64,000 nt of DNA from Prostheceraeus crozeri (Eukaryota; Platyhelminthes; Polycladida; Euryleptidae), in the NCBI GenBank assembly GCA_907163375.1, contig CAJQUW010004442.1:518750-582749 (forward strand). Direction: 5' to 3'. A program made the translations under genes and the position numbers. The notes under the pieces are model-generated. The model worked only from the letters and a program-made list of their open reading frames with translations. It was not told the origin of the DNA and did not search any database. Numbering within the stretch: position 1 is the stretch's first letter; each line of letters opens with the position of its first letter. Below, in pieces: positions 29,027 to 40,800 of the stretch.

Positions 29027-29296
29027 CAATTTTTCTTGGCATTGTGCTAAAAACCAGCGGGTCACTCCTTCTTTATATTTTCCTTCATAAAGTAATGTAC
29101 AATAAAATTTGAGTAGGTAAAAACCACGGCGCTTCGTGTCACAGACACATCAAAAAGTGGGTCCTCCCACCTTATTGATGTGTCTGTGACACGAAGCGCC
29201 TTGGCTTTTACTTACTCAAATTTTATTGTACATAACTTTATGAAGGCAAATATAGAGAAGAGTGACGCTTGTTTTTAGCACAATGCCAAGAAAATT
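29027..29296. mobile_element. Hairpin MITE, nearly perfect 270-bp palindrome
   Basis: Arms of about 125 bp face each other around 29160, beginning TTTCTTGGCATTGTGCTAAAAA on the left. The inner part (CGCTTCGTGTCACAGACACAT and its inverse) is exact, so it would fold into one long hairpin and looks younger than the other foldbacks. Confidence 0.85.
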
Positions 29297-29744
29297 GAAT
29301 TGCCTCTTGTTCCTAGCCTTCAACATGCAAAACACTAATTTTTATGTCTTAAAATTAATTATGAGCATTGCTGCATGCATATAATTATGCCTGAATGCAA
29401 ATACATGTAAAACTGATATAGGTCAATCATATAGCCTATTGACAAATGTAAAATAGCATATCAATTGTCAGTTTATTTGTCAATATCACGATATATAGTA
29501 GAGAATGCAATGGGCTTAACCATCAGTATTTTATAGGCCTATCCCTATATGAAAAGAAACTTAATCATTTCAAAAATTCCACTTTATCACTGATTTTGGT
29601 TTATAGTGCAAAGCCACTGCATCACAACTTTTCACATTAGTAATGCACTAGACAATGCGTTTTCCCAATTCTTGATGACAGAACTGAATTACAAAAGAAG
29701 AAATTCATACTACACCTAAATTAATCATTCTATGTGGTTTGGCC

Positions 29745-30051
29745 CTAGACTGCTGTAGTTTTCGGAAAAGTCAAGTTGATTTAATTTACATCAGCCAGAT
29801 ATTTCAAAAGTTCAGAGCTATTATCTTCAGGAGCAAAGGATTACGAGAATGGTAGTGATTCAAAATGATAGTGTTAATGCGTGATTTATGATTTCTTTGT
29901 GTATTCTGAATAACTATCATAGCAAATATTCTTGTATAGTATAGCCTACATATCTTCTGCTCCTGAAGAGGATAGCAGTGAGCCATTAAAATATATCGAG
30001 CTGATTCAAATTAGATCAACTTGAATTTTCCGATAGCCACAATAATTCTAG
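29745..30051. mobile_element. 307-bp foldback MITE
   Basis: Inverted arms run from CTAGACTGCTGTAG at the left and from TTCTAG at the right inward, through TCGGAAAAGTCAAGTTGAT-like sequence to a TCTTCAGGAGCA block. Arms are about 80-85 percent alike. The loop holds no gene. Confidence 0.7.
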
Positions 30052-31328
30052 TGTTTCGATTGTTTATAGCGTCTGAATGAATTCTGTTGTACACCACTTA
30101 TATACATAAAGCTCTTATTTCATTTAATTACATATTAAAATAGGAATTTGCATGCTGATACTTACATGTTGCGACGAAAGTAATCGACACAGAAATATGA
30201 GAAGCATTGAGATCGAAACACGCAGTTGGAAAATAGCGACAAGTCATATTGTCTATGGAGATCAAATATGTTTTGATTGCTTCATTCACAAGAAGTTCTG
30301 CTCTGCTGATTTCGATTTTCACTGGATAAATATATCAATTTTCGTACATGTAAATCTATCGCGGATGAAAAGTTGCTTTCGTTCGAGGAATTCTTCACCA
30401 CGGCGAAGGTTGTATTATTTAATTCATGTGTCACTCAATCTGATATTGTGCCCGATGAAAAAGACAACACTGAGAAGTGATCTCTGTACACGGATGAAGG
30501 ATATAGCAGCAATGGCGTACGTTGTTAAAGTCCACACTGCTATATTTGACGTAACATCATCATTACTCAGCTTCGAGATGCCATGAATTTAATGCCCGCT
30601 GCACGCTTGTCTATGGCTGCACGCGAGATGCGTCAGCGCATCATCGATCCACCTGTTTCTGTAGCTGTCGGCAGGCGAAACCGGACAAAGACGAATGCGG
30701 CCGAAGGATGGATAGCGATGGAATGTGTCTGCTAATGCGAGAAGGGCGGGGAGATTGCGCAACGGAACTTGACTGTGGTAAAGCTTTCAAAATCACATCA
30801 CTTCTGCAGATTCAGATGCATAGCATGCTGCTAAAAGCAAACTGAATTTACTATATAATTGGTTACTAGGTTGTCATACAAGGTGTCATCGTCAGAAAAT
30901 TAGAGCGGAGAGAAAAAAACTTAAAAGTTTTCTTTAACTTTAAAAGCTTTTTAAACTTAAGACTTAAAAACTAGCGAGCACTCAAAAGATCATTTCATTT
31001 GAAGACACAATTGTGAAATGCGGATTTCAATCTTGTGAGATGGTGTGACAGTTTTTCCTATGCATAAAGATACTGTCGCGTGAAAGAGACTATAGCAATA
31101 ATGTTTTTGATGCATCAAATATATCTAAATGCATAGATAGGAATGAGAAGAGCGACGGGATCGAACAAGGAGAAAAGGAGAGAGAAATATGAAGAAGATG
31201 AAGTGGAAAACAACAGAGAATAGAAAGAGAGAAAGGAAAGGAGAAAATGAGAGAGATATGAGGAGATACGAAGGAAAAGAAGTGGAATAGCAAGTGAACA
31301 AGTTGATGAAAAAGAAGAAGAGAGCGAT
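30052..31328. other. Interior of the 6.68-kb element, no recognised gene
   Basis: A 144-codon plus-strand frame (30152-30586) is the longest here. Its composition gives no family clue and I do not call it a gene. The rest is unremarkable apart from purine-rich sequence toward 31140. Confidence 0.4.
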
Positions 31329-31455
31329 AGATGGATGAAAGAGGATGGAGAGAGGAGCAAGAAAAGAGAGAGATGGATGAAAGAGGATGGAGAGAGGAGC
31401 AAGAAAAGAGAGAGATGGATGAAAGAGGATGGAGAGAGGAGGAAGCAGAAAAAAG
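31329..31455. repeat. 42-bp minisatellite, three copies
   Basis: Purine-rich units start at 31329, 31371 and 31413, each with GATGGATGAAAGAGGATGG. They create spurious long frames on both strands. Confidence 0.9.
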
Positions 31456-31504
31456 AGAGGAGGAAGAGGAAAAGAGAAATCGATGGGAGGTTTATTATTT
31501 TTTT

Positions 31505-31935
31505 TACTGCTACGTAAACACAACGCATGTGTGCTACGTAGAAGCAACCGAGCAGCTACCAACTGCTACGTATCCACAACGTTTATCTGCTACGTGGTGG
31601 CAACCGAGCAGCTACCAACTGCTACGTATCCACAACGTTTATCTGCTACGTGGTGGCAACCGAGCAGCTACCGACTGCTACGTATCCTCAACGTTTATTT
31701 GCTACGTGGAATCAACCGAGCAGCTACCAACTGCTACGTATCCACGACGCATTTGCTACGTAGAAGCAACCGAGCAGCAACGCTCATATAGGCAAAACGT
31801 CAAAAGCGCTGAAAATATGCTGTAAGTGTAGGATAAGTATCATAAGCTACGTGGCTGCTGCGTACTGCCACCAACCAACTTGCTACGCTACCCTTTGGAA
31901 CGTTTGGCACCGACTGCTACGTATCAGCTACGTAG
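31505..31935. repeat. Right subterminal block with 56-bp tandem repeat
   Basis: Five copies of a unit containing GCAACCGAGCAGCTACC and CTGCTACGTATCC begin at 31544, 31600, 31656, 31712 and 31766. Further TACGTAG words run to 31935, next to the terminal repeat. Confidence 0.88.
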
Positions 31936-31949
31936 GATTGTTAGCCGGG

Positions 31950-34461
31950 TATACTCTATACAGAATTTATTGCATCTTCGCAATCTTGATGGGATGAGGC
32001 TATGGATCGGGTGAGAATTGTTCATTTCAGCAGACATGAATAATTTACATGCATTTCTAATGCGTCTATCATTGACATTTTCAAAACTACATTTACAGTC
32101 ATTTTCATGCACAATGCGGTGGCATCTTTTCGTGAGTTGGTTGAGCTTAAGTTCTAAATGCATGGGAAGAGACACAAATAATGGGGAGGCATAGTCTCGC
32201 AAAGACATGATCAGAGCGTTGTATGTTTGCATGATGAGACTATGGGGTATCACATTGCGAAGAATACGCAAGGCATATAGTCGACTGTTGCACTTTTTAA
32301 GCATGTCAGTAATATAGGAGTCCCATTTTAGGTTGGGGGTAAATGTCACACCAAGGATCTTGACAGAGGGCACTTTCTCGATGTTTGGCAGCGCAATGCA
32401 TGGGTAGGATGTTTGTTGCTTGGATTTTGGTATCACTAAAAGCTTTGATTTTGAGGAATTGAGTTTGAGGTTTATGGAATTGCTGCTTTCCAAAATCATG
32501 TCGAAGTTGTTCTGCATCAGAGCAATCGATGATGCGACATCTCTGGAGATGGGGTTGATTATAATTGTGTCATCTGCATATTTGATGCAGTCAATCGATG
32601 GCGCAATAAGGTTGTTCACATACAGGATGAAGAAAAGAGGTCCCATGATTGAGCCCTGTGGGACTCCACTGATGACATCTACTGGATCACTGATGCAATT
32701 CATGAGACGAACAGATTGACGACGTCCAGAAAGGTAGGATGTTGTCCAATCAATGAAGTCACTGGGGAATCTCAGGGAGCGCAGCTTTGCAATTAATTTT
32801 CCGTCGGAAATTGTGTCAAACGCTTTGGAGTAGTCCAGGCAGAGTAGAGCCACAGCGATGATGTCGTCAGATTCTAGGGCTTTGGTGATGCGGTCATGAA
32901 GTTGGATCAGGGCACAAGTCGTTGATGAGTAGGGAATATATCCATATTGATTTTTGTCAGTGTGACTGAGGATGGTTTGCTTTATGCTCTCCAACACATG
33001 TCGCTCAAATATCTTTGCAAGTTCTGGGAGCAGGGTGATAGATCGAAGTTCTTCCAATCAAGCGGGACTGGTTTTCGGAACCGGAGTCACGACACTGTAC
33101 TTCCAAACTGTGGGCATGACCTTGTCCAGGACACACGAGTTGAATAAGTGGCAAACGGGTTCAGCCAAGAAGAGGGCACCTTCTTTGAGGAGTCGAATGG
33201 GTATATCGTCACTGCCGGTAGCTTTCGATGTCCGGAGTCTGGAGAGAATGTGATATACTAAGTGCGGTTCAGTTAGTGGACACCAACGATCAATAGAATC
33301 CCAGGTGGAATCCCAGGTCGAGGCTGTTGTGACGTTGTTGTCCTCCACAAACACTGATTCGAACTGGTTGTTGATGTAAGTGCAGCATTCTTGAATGTTT
33401 GGGAACTGAGACGCGATGTTGGAGAGAGATGGGTTCTTGTTTATTCCCCTGGCGTTGTTCACAACTTTCCATGCGTTCTTCGAAGAGTCAATGCACTTCG
33501 CGGCCTGTCTATTTTTGGCATTGCAAATTTCAACTTTGATTTTATACTTGTAGTGATTGTACATCACAAAGTTTCGAGTGCGGAATGCGTGCCAGCGGTC
33601 ATTGATTAGGATCTTTAATTTGGGTGTCATCCAGAGCTTGTCTTTGGAAGTTATCGTCACACTCTGTATGGGAATGAGGCGGCGACAGGCATCTAACTTT
33701 GCATAAAATATATTCATTTTCTCGTCAACTGTATCTGCTTTGTAGACCTCAGTAAAGTCAGATTTCGATAGGGCATTTATGCAACAATCAATGTTTGATC
33801 TCCTGTAATCGTAAACAGTAAAACCCGAGGATTCACTTTGGGATTCACAACCTTTGATAAATACACAATAATGATCAGAACTTGACAATGGTGGCAGAAT
33901 TTCGGGCTTACCAAAATAAGAAGTTCTATCAGTCTAGACGAGTACTTTGTCAAGAATACTATTACCACGGGTAGGTTGAGTTACAATGTTCGCAATGTTA
34001 AAATTCTCTTCGAATATTCTGCAATTGTGAAGATTAAAATCACCGCACATTACCACTGTAGAGTTGGGGTAAGAAAGCAGATGGGAGTCAATAGAATAGG
34101 ATAGGACAGAGTCAACCAAAACGTGTTCTGCAGCTGAGATACCGGGCGGGATGTACACTGACACTAGAATAATTTTTAGATTTGAGACGTATATGATGAC
34201 GGAGTCAAAGAGAGTATGTTTGGGAGAATGCAAGCGTTGAGGTCGGAATGATTCGTGGCACCAAACACACACCACCGCCAATTCGGTCACCACGGTCGTC
34301 GCGGAAAAGTAGATAGTTACTGAGATGGAGTTGATTTCTGCTTTTAGCCATGACTCAGTAATGACAATTACTGACGGCTGGTAAGTGGATTGTAATACAC
34401 ATAGTTCGTCGAACTTCCGAAAGACGGACCTTGCGTTAGTTAGAAGGAATGATGGAAACAT
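31950..34461 (-). pseudogene. LINE C ORF2: APE endonuclease and reverse transcriptase
   Basis: The endonuclease begins with N-A-R-S-V-F-R-K-F-D-E-L and I-T-E-S-W-L (near 34440-34330), has C-G-D-F-N (near 34035-34055) and S-D-H-Y near 33880. The reverse transcriptase shows D-Y-S-K-A-F-D-T (near 32800-32830), G-V-P-Q-G-S-I-M-G-P (near 32640-32670) and Y-A-D-D (near 32575-32590). A frameshift lies near 33890-33935 and a single in-frame TGA at 33058-33060 separates the endonuclease-RT linker from the fingers domain. The C-terminus is cut by the 6.68-kb element. This LINE is dead but well preserved. Confidence 0.88.
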
Positions 34462-34541
34462 GTGAGACTGAAGCGTGCTACTGGATTTCAGGACTGCAGG
34501 TGTGAATGGGGACAGAAGCTGGTTTGGATCGATTCTCTCTC

Positions 34542-35282
34542 TTAGTGAAAATCCTGCGCGGTTACCGGAACGTCAACTTTGTGATCATCGATGTAGATCG
34601 CACTATGCCATATGTACACTTTCTTTTGAGCGTTCTCAGGTTTGGAGCGATTCTTATTTCGAAGTTCACGCAGATTTCTGTTCACTGACTGTTGCAACGG
34701 AGTAAGATCAGAGTTGATGTAAACATGCTTAGTACTTTCCGAGTTTCGGAGGGATTTTGATTTAGATAAAATTGTTTTCTTCTTCGATATGTCCTTCAGA
34801 GAGACAAGTAGAGGTCTTTCCTTTCCGGGGGAGGGTTTGCCTAGTCGTTGAACCTTGGTGCAATCAACCTCAGCAGTACAGTCAACGGCAATCGAGCTCA
34901 TGATGTCATTTAGCATTTGACCATTGCTGTAGTCCTCAGTCGCCTCCCTGAGACCATGTATGATTACGTTCTTTCTTCTAAAATGTCTCTCATGGTTCTC
35001 AATAATGTCACTTTGCATTTTCACAGTTTTCTCAAGTTCACACACTTTATTGCGAAGAGTAGCATTGTCGTGTACGAGAACATCTAGTTTCCGATTGATA
35101 TCAGAGAGGATATCAGACTGACAAACAGTCTGATTTGAGTCGATGGGATTTCGCACTGTTGTAGTACGCTTCAATTGAATAAAGGCAGCAAGTATCTGGT
35201 CCTTCGTGAATTTCTTCTCAAGAAGCTCATCTTCAGAAAGATTGAGAAGATCATCAGTGGCTTGCCTTTTCTTCGAACCCAT
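34542..35282 (-). CDS. LINE C ORF1 protein with coiled coil and RRM-like core
   Basis: I start at the Met of M-G-S-K-K-R-Q-A-T-D-D-L (35282), as upstream codons look like 5' untranslated sequence. A coiled coil covers roughly residues 60-115. Next come R-R-K-N-V-I-I-H-G-L-R-E, V-Q-R-L-G-K-P and R-P-L-L-V-S-L, the hallmarks of CR1/L1-type ORF1 proteins that bind the element's RNA and act as nucleic-acid chaperones. The D-L-T-P-x-Q motif near residue 195 also fits. The frame is intact for about 246 codons. It lies about 80 bp upstream of ORF2. Confidence 0.75.
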   Translation of the reverse strand: MGSKKRQATDDLLNLSEDELLEKKFTKDQILAAFIQLKRTTTVRNPIDSNQTVCQSDILSDINRKLDVLVHDNATLRNKVCELEKTVKMQSDIIENHERHFRRKNVIIHGLREATEDYSNGQMLNDIMSSIAVDCTAEVDCTKVQRLGKPSPGKERPLLVSLKDISKKKTILSKSKSLRNSESTKHVYINSDLTPLQQSVNRNLRELRNKNRSKPENAQKKVYIWHSAIYIDDHKVDVPVTAQDFH

Positions 35283-36694
35283 GGAGAAGGGGGTGGCCGA
35301 GCCGTGAGAGGGGAAAAAAGGCAAAATGGAAGATTCGAACCAGTTACGTTTGGGCACAACGCAGTCACTGAAGCCACTAGACTACGCTAGTGAACAAGTG
35401 TTGAGAGGCGCACACAGTCATATTCCTGCTGCGTTGACATGCGAACGGTGAGGTAGGGAAGTTATCGGCGTGCAGATCAGCTGATCGTCACACGCCGACA
35501 GACACACACACGCGTGCGCAGCCTACAGTTGAGGGGAGATCGATGCAGAGAGCGAGAAAGCCAGGTAGATCATGGGACTTGAAGGCGAAGGATTTCTTTG
35601 TTCGATGAGGCGAGAGGAGCCAACACAGGGAGGCGGCGACTGCGAAGTGTCGAAGTAGAGGCAACATGGAGAGTGAGGGGCGCGCGGCTTGCAGGAACCA
35701 ATCACACGCTGAGATAGTGAGCTCAGAAGGCTGAATTTGAGCTGACTGAAGCACACTGCTACGTGAGAATAAAGGCGCGAAAATCACAGGAGTAAGAGAA
35801 TAAATCCAGGAGACACTATTCACCAAATTTCAAGTGAAGTGGAGACTTTGGAGAGATGTAGTAGGCACGTGAACAAACTGCTGCCGGAGCAAGACAGAAA
35901 CACAACCGTCACCACGCTCACACGCAAGTGATATGTAACAATTATCCAGTATTCCAATACGCTCATTCATACAGGGAATCTGTTGAATCTGGACCCAGTC
36001 AAGAAGAAACTAGTGAATTACAAAACTCCCGCATGAATAAGCAACAAGAATAAGCAGCTGCAATATCAACTGCTAGCGATTGAAATTGTTCACCGGCGGC
36101 ACGTAGCATCAATGGCTACTGGTGTGGATTCTGTGCATTTTATACTTACTTTGCGAAAATCGATTCAGTAGTGCTTTTTTGGAGAATTGTTGACTTTTTC
36201 TGGAAAATTTTTGATAATCAATTTCCATTGCTCAAAGCAGTCATGGAGTAAATGATAACAACTGATCAGTATGATTTTAGTTGCTACTACAATTATTGCA
36301 GCAATATGTCCCATGCTTTATTCATTGTTATATAAGTAAAATATGTGATTAAAATCTAAAAAACATCTACCGATGATGCAATCAAAAACGAACAAAAAAC
36401 AAATTGAAACGTCAAAAATTGATAATAATTTGATTGGTATATAACTAGTGAAAACGATAAAAGTTAAGCAATAATCGTTTGAATATCCATTCCTTCGGAA
36501 GATCCTTTATCGAGATTTATGTGGAAAAGTGCAACCAGTGCTTCCACGTGCGCATCCTCGTAATGAGTGGTTACCGATGTCAATATATTTATATATATAG
36601 ACATCTCGTGATTATAGGGCATCACCCGTGAGGCCTTCAAATTATAATTAAGGCTTCGACGAACAGATGAAATGTGATTATGATGTCATAATGA
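35283..36694. other. LINE C 5' region and unassigned sequence
   Basis: From 35283 to about 35935 the sequence is less AT-rich and probably is the LINE C 5' untranslated region. From there to 36694 no gene or repeat can be supported. Confidence 0.45.
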
Positions 36695-36913
36695 GGTAAT
36701 CCCATTTTCTGAAAGTTGGGTAATACCTATTCATAAGAGAGGCGACAAAAATATGGCAAAAAGTTATAGGCCAATAAATTTAAGTTCGAATATAGAAAAA
36801 TTGCTAACCAAAATAATGAATAATAGACTGGCTAAGTGGTTGAAAAAGAATTGTATCATCCATCATTGCCAAACAGGATTTATGAAGGGAAGCTCTACAA
36901 GGGATAATATATA

Positions 36914-36914
36914 G

Positions 36915-36982
<68 letters not shown>
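36914..36982. repeat. (TA)n microsatellite within LINE E
   Basis: About 34 TA units interrupt the reverse transcriptase coding region. Confidence 0.98.
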
Positions 36983-36986
<4 letters not shown>

Positions 36987-37096
36987 AGGAAATAATGTAA
37001 CTTTACAAAAACAAAAAATCTCCATTGTGTATGTGTTTCATTGACTTATCAAAGGCTTTTGATACGGTTCCGAAAAACATTCTTATTCACAAGATT

Positions 37097-37343
37097 GGGG
37101 CTGTTCAGTAACTAAAATTCTGACATCAGCTAAATATTAAACCGATTTAATTTTCTGCCTGTAAATAGTTTTTGAACGACAGTATAATACAGAAGCCGAC
37201 TGAAAATTCTGCCGATTTATTATTCTACCGGCAGAAGTTTCAGAAGGTCTCGGTATTATATTGTAGTTCAAAAACTATTTACACGCAGAAAATTAAATCA
37301 GTTTAATATTCAGCCGGCAGAATTTTAGTTAATGAACAGCTCC
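37097..37343. mobile_element. 247-bp foldback MITE inside LINE E
   Basis: Ends GGGGCTGTTCAGTAACTAAAA and the inverse of GGAGCTGTTCATTAACTAAAA, with inverted homology running inward over most of the length. ATT flanks both sides (37094-37096, 37344-37346) as a 3-bp duplication, and the LINE reading frame is continuous across the site without it. This suits a Harbinger-type MITE. Confidence 0.8.
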
Positions 37344-38650
37344 ATTGGCAGTATACTTCCTCATGGCAATTTTCTGCACTTATTGAAACGACTGATCAAT
37401 GAGAAAAGTTTCAAAGTTTTATATGATGGCAATGAATCCTGCAAATTTACTTTGAAAATGGAATACCCCAAGGCGGCAGTTTGTCACCAACGTTATTTTC
37501 AATTTTTATAAATGACTTGTCAAAGGAGATTGATGCTAATCTTGGCAATTTGAATGTAGTGAATATCGGCGAAACTCAAATACCTTGTTTAATTTATTCT
37601 GATGATATACTTCTGATGAGTAACGATATAAACAGTCTAATGAACCAAATACAGATAGTCAATGAATATTGTGAACGCAACGGCCTGGATATGAATGTCG
37701 ATAAAACTAAACTAATTTTTCAAAATATTAGATATGAAAATGATCACATAGAACCTAATTTGAACAATGAATTGAAACGAATTGATTTAGTGCTCGCGAA
37801 TATAAATATCTTGGATTTTGGATAGGAAATAACACTAAAAAACATTTGTCTTCACTAACTAAGAATGGTAATAAATCGGCATATCTGACTGCTAAAAAAC
37901 TAAAAGAAATAGGATGTGCGAATGGAACAATAGTGAAAAATACCTTTGAAATGCTGACATTATCAAAAATGCAGTATGGTGGTGAATTTTGCTTCTACAA
38001 TAAATTATCCGAATTGAATAGGATACAATTTCAATTCTGTAAACGTTTCTATCATCTGATAACTACCACTGCAAATTATTGTTTGATAGGGGAGTTTGGA
38101 CTTTTTCCTCTCGAATATCATTTTGAAAAAGCTGCAATCAACTTATGGATTAAAATTATCTTTAATGAAAGTAGTAGCATCATGAAAGGATGCTATGATC
38201 ATGTTTCAAATAATTTAGACAATAGCAATTATTCATATGCATGGTGCTGGAGAATAAAGCATCTTTTAAAGCAAATCAATTTATCCCATCTTTGGTTAGA
38301 TCAAAGCAGTTTAGAGATGTAAAATTGTAAAATTTTAGTAAAAACCAGACTAATGGAGCATTTTAGAGCCATTTGGATAAATTATACCAAGAAAAGTAGA
38401 ACCGGAATAGACTACTTGGAGGGAGTTAAGTCAATTCGATTGCAGCATGAAAAGTTATTTGACTCTGAATCTAAAACTAAATATTATAGCACCTTTGTTG
38501 AAATTGCGATGTGAGAATCATGACCTAGCAGTTAAAACTGGATGTTATAGAAATCGATTGAGCTATGACGAAAGATTGTGCAGTTTATGCGATGATAGAA
38601 CAGTTGAAACTGTATACCATTTCATTTGTAGATGTGCATTGTACTGCATT

Positions 38651-38783
38651 GTAAGTGGCAGGTTATACATTCAACCCTTCCCTTTAGAATCGAAAGTGAA
38701 CAGATTTAACATCAGATAACTACGTAGTAGAAGCGATCAATGGATAACAGTTGATGTCGTACTTCCGATTGATTTCAGGCTTA
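38651..38783 (+). repeat. Left inverted repeat of the Penelope-like element
   Basis: This copy begins GTAAGTGGCAGG and ends TGATTTCAGGCTTA, differing by about two bases from its partner. It encodes the protein's C-terminus on the minus strand. Confidence 0.9.
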
Positions 38784-40800
38784 TTAACTCTGATACACTT
38801 GCTTTCTTCAATAGTAACATCGCGAGTGTTATTTTTCTTAGATAGGAACTGAATTTTGAAGTCTTGAATTCCATTGATCGGATGTTTGGACCGGTGCTGG
38901 GCTAGGGCACTGCTTTATGTGTTGTTTTTAATGCTACTTTTATGTTCTTGATGTCTTATTTTAAAAGGACGACTTGTTTTACCAATATAATTTTCATTGC
39001 AAGTTTTACAGGTATACTGGTATACCACATAGCCTATCTATCCGCGCACGAATATTTAGGTCCGATATCTTTACAAATTTCGCAACCACAATCTTTGGTC
39101 ATTTTAGGTCTCTTTCTGAGGAATTTCTCAAGGCTAACATTCGGTTTTCTTATCAGGTTTCCTGAAATGTTGTATTTTTTCATCACGTTTTTGATGCGTC
39201 TGTTACACGTATCATTGATGAAAGGTATCATCAGATTAGCCTTATTTTCTCGCTTTCTATTTTTGTTTCTGCGCCTCATACTTTTTTGTTAAAATCTTTT
39301 TCTTTATAGCCATTATTTTGCAACATCTTAAAAAACTCCTCCTTCGACTCATTATAGTATTTCTCTTCAGAGCAGTGTTCTTTGATATAATCCTGACGTG
39401 ATTTTATAAAATTAGTTTTCACATGGTTTGCTACGAAGGAATCTTTTTGTACGACTATGTCAGAGTGACAAGCTTTATGATACCATTTATATTCAATTTT
39501 GTGATTACCAGTAAGAAGAGTCAAATCCAAAAAATTCAAGCCAACCTCAGGGGGCTTGCTTCTACAGTAAATTTGATTGCTGGATGCACGTCATTGAAGC
39601 TTTTTTTGATCTGTTCGATAATCGCTTCGTCGTGTTCAATAGGTCCTATGACAACGTCATCAATATACCTTTTATAGACCTTCGGAACAAACGTCAAACT
39701 TTGTAGAGCCTTGATTTCTATATGATGTAGAAAAATGATAGCAAAAGCAGGGGCAAACCTGCATCCCATCGGAACACCTCTAACTTGCCTGTAAGTTCTA
39801 CCATCGTAACTAATTTCGCAATTATAACAAATAAATCGGAGCATGTTCTCCAAATCTGAAATATCAATTCTGAAATTATCTATCTCTTCATAATGGGAAG
39901 AAATCGATATTATGTCGTACTCAATGCCTGTACTTATAGGAATACTTGGATAAAGTTTCTCTACATCGAGGCTTATGAACACTGGCTTCTGCATTTTAGT
40001 AATGTCAATGTCTTTTATGTGCCTTATCAAGCCCTGGAGCTATCTAGATGTGCCGGAATAAATTTCAAAAGCTGGGTTAACACCTGAGCAATACACCAGT
40101 CTACCTTGTCCACTGGGGTTCCGTGCACTGAAGCTATTGGGCGCATAGGATAAGCCCCATTGTTTGGTTCTTTGTGGTCTTTCACAAAACCAAAAAAATT
40201 CGCTGGTTTACTCCCATATGAAAGTAATCTATCTTTTTAATATTTATTCTCCGCTAAAGTGCTTTTACTCAGGGTTGCCTTCAAGATTTTGTTGACTTGA
40301 GCTTCAATAGATTTGCATTTACTTTTCGGTAATATGACGTAAGTTTCCTTGTCGGCTAATAGCTCATTCATTTTATCCTTAACTGTCTCTGTATCACAGA
40401 TAATCAGTCTATCCGTTTTATCAGTGCACAGGCACTCCTGTTCATTTTTTTCAAGTTCATTTTTCAAATATTTGCTAGCTTTCAAACTGCTGATATCCTG
40501 TGGTTTCTTTTCTAGTTTTTCAGCTTCTTCGTGCATGATTTGTTTACTTTCAAAGAAGAACTGTTTTAGTTTAAATTCTTCCCTATCAGAGAGTCTGTTT
40601 GGTAATTTACAGCTATTACGATCAAAAGGGATTTGGTAATCATTACGATCGTTGTTGTCATCATCGTTTTCTAGATTTATCTTCCATCTTAATTTGTAGA
40701 AGTAGGATTCGAATTCATCGTCTACTTGATTCCAGAAGTGTTTATCAAACTCATACGGTAAGTGATATTTAGGCCCTTTTTCTAGGAGAAAAAGCTTTCT

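Larger units (their letters stand above)
25270..31949. mobile_element. 6.68-kb terminal-inverted-repeat element with TACGTA-rich subterminal repeats
   Basis: The ends are CCCGGCTAACAA (25270) and TTGTTAGCCGGG (ending 31949), flanked by TA on both sides (25268-25269 and 31950-31951). Both subterminal regions are packed with GCTACGTAG-type palindromic words. Removal of the element and one TA leaves a continuous LINE C reading frame, which is strong evidence for a single precise insertion. I find no transposase. The interior holds three foldback elements and a minisatellite. A TA duplication fits Tc1/mariner-like transposition, but the ends do not match a family I know. Confidence 0.8.
25050..35935 (-). 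mobile_element. LINE C, CR1/L2-like retrotransposon split by a 6.68-kb element
   Basis: Read on the minus strand, this LINE has ORF1 (35282-34542), an endonuclease plus reverse transcriptase ORF2 (34461 down to 31950), then the inserted element, then the last ~25 codons of ORF2 and the 3' region (25269 to about 25050). Directly joining the two LINE flanks at the TA gives ...I-E-Y-T-R-T-N-R-R-N-R-Q-F... to a stop at 25194-25196, a CR1/L2-like C-terminus. The 5' limit is approximate. Confidence 0.85.
36695..38650 (+). mobile_element. LINE E, reverse transcriptase fragment with MITE and (TA)n inside
   Basis: The plus strand encodes V-I-P-I-H-K-R-G-D and S-Y-R-P-I-N-L-S-S (36720-36790), D-L-S-K-A-F-D-T-V after the TA run (near 37045), G-I-P-Q-G-G-S-L-S-P (37460-37490), Y-S-D-D (37599-37610) and a C-terminal C-x2-C-D-D-x5-E-T-V-Y-H-F-I-C-R-C knuckle (38580-38640). 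Frameshifts lie near 37450 and 37820, and stops near 38322. It is 5'-truncated, so no endonuclease is seen. It is related to LINE D. The clade is not certain. Confidence 0.82.

Noticed and set aside
30152-30586. 144-codon frame inside the 6.68-kb element as its transposase
   Set aside because: Too short and without any DDE-type or zinc-finger signature; treated as chance.
31331-31825. 164-codon frame with repeated M-D-E-R-G-W-R-E-E
   Set aside because: It is produced by the 42-bp minisatellite and the 56-bp subterminal array; all frames on both strands are open there.
39600-40030. Reverse transcriptase at 39.5-40 kb as an LTR retrotransposon
   Set aside because: S-L-D-V-E-K-L-Y-P-S-I-P and the downstream GIY-YIG module are Penelope features; no protease, integrase or LTRs are present.
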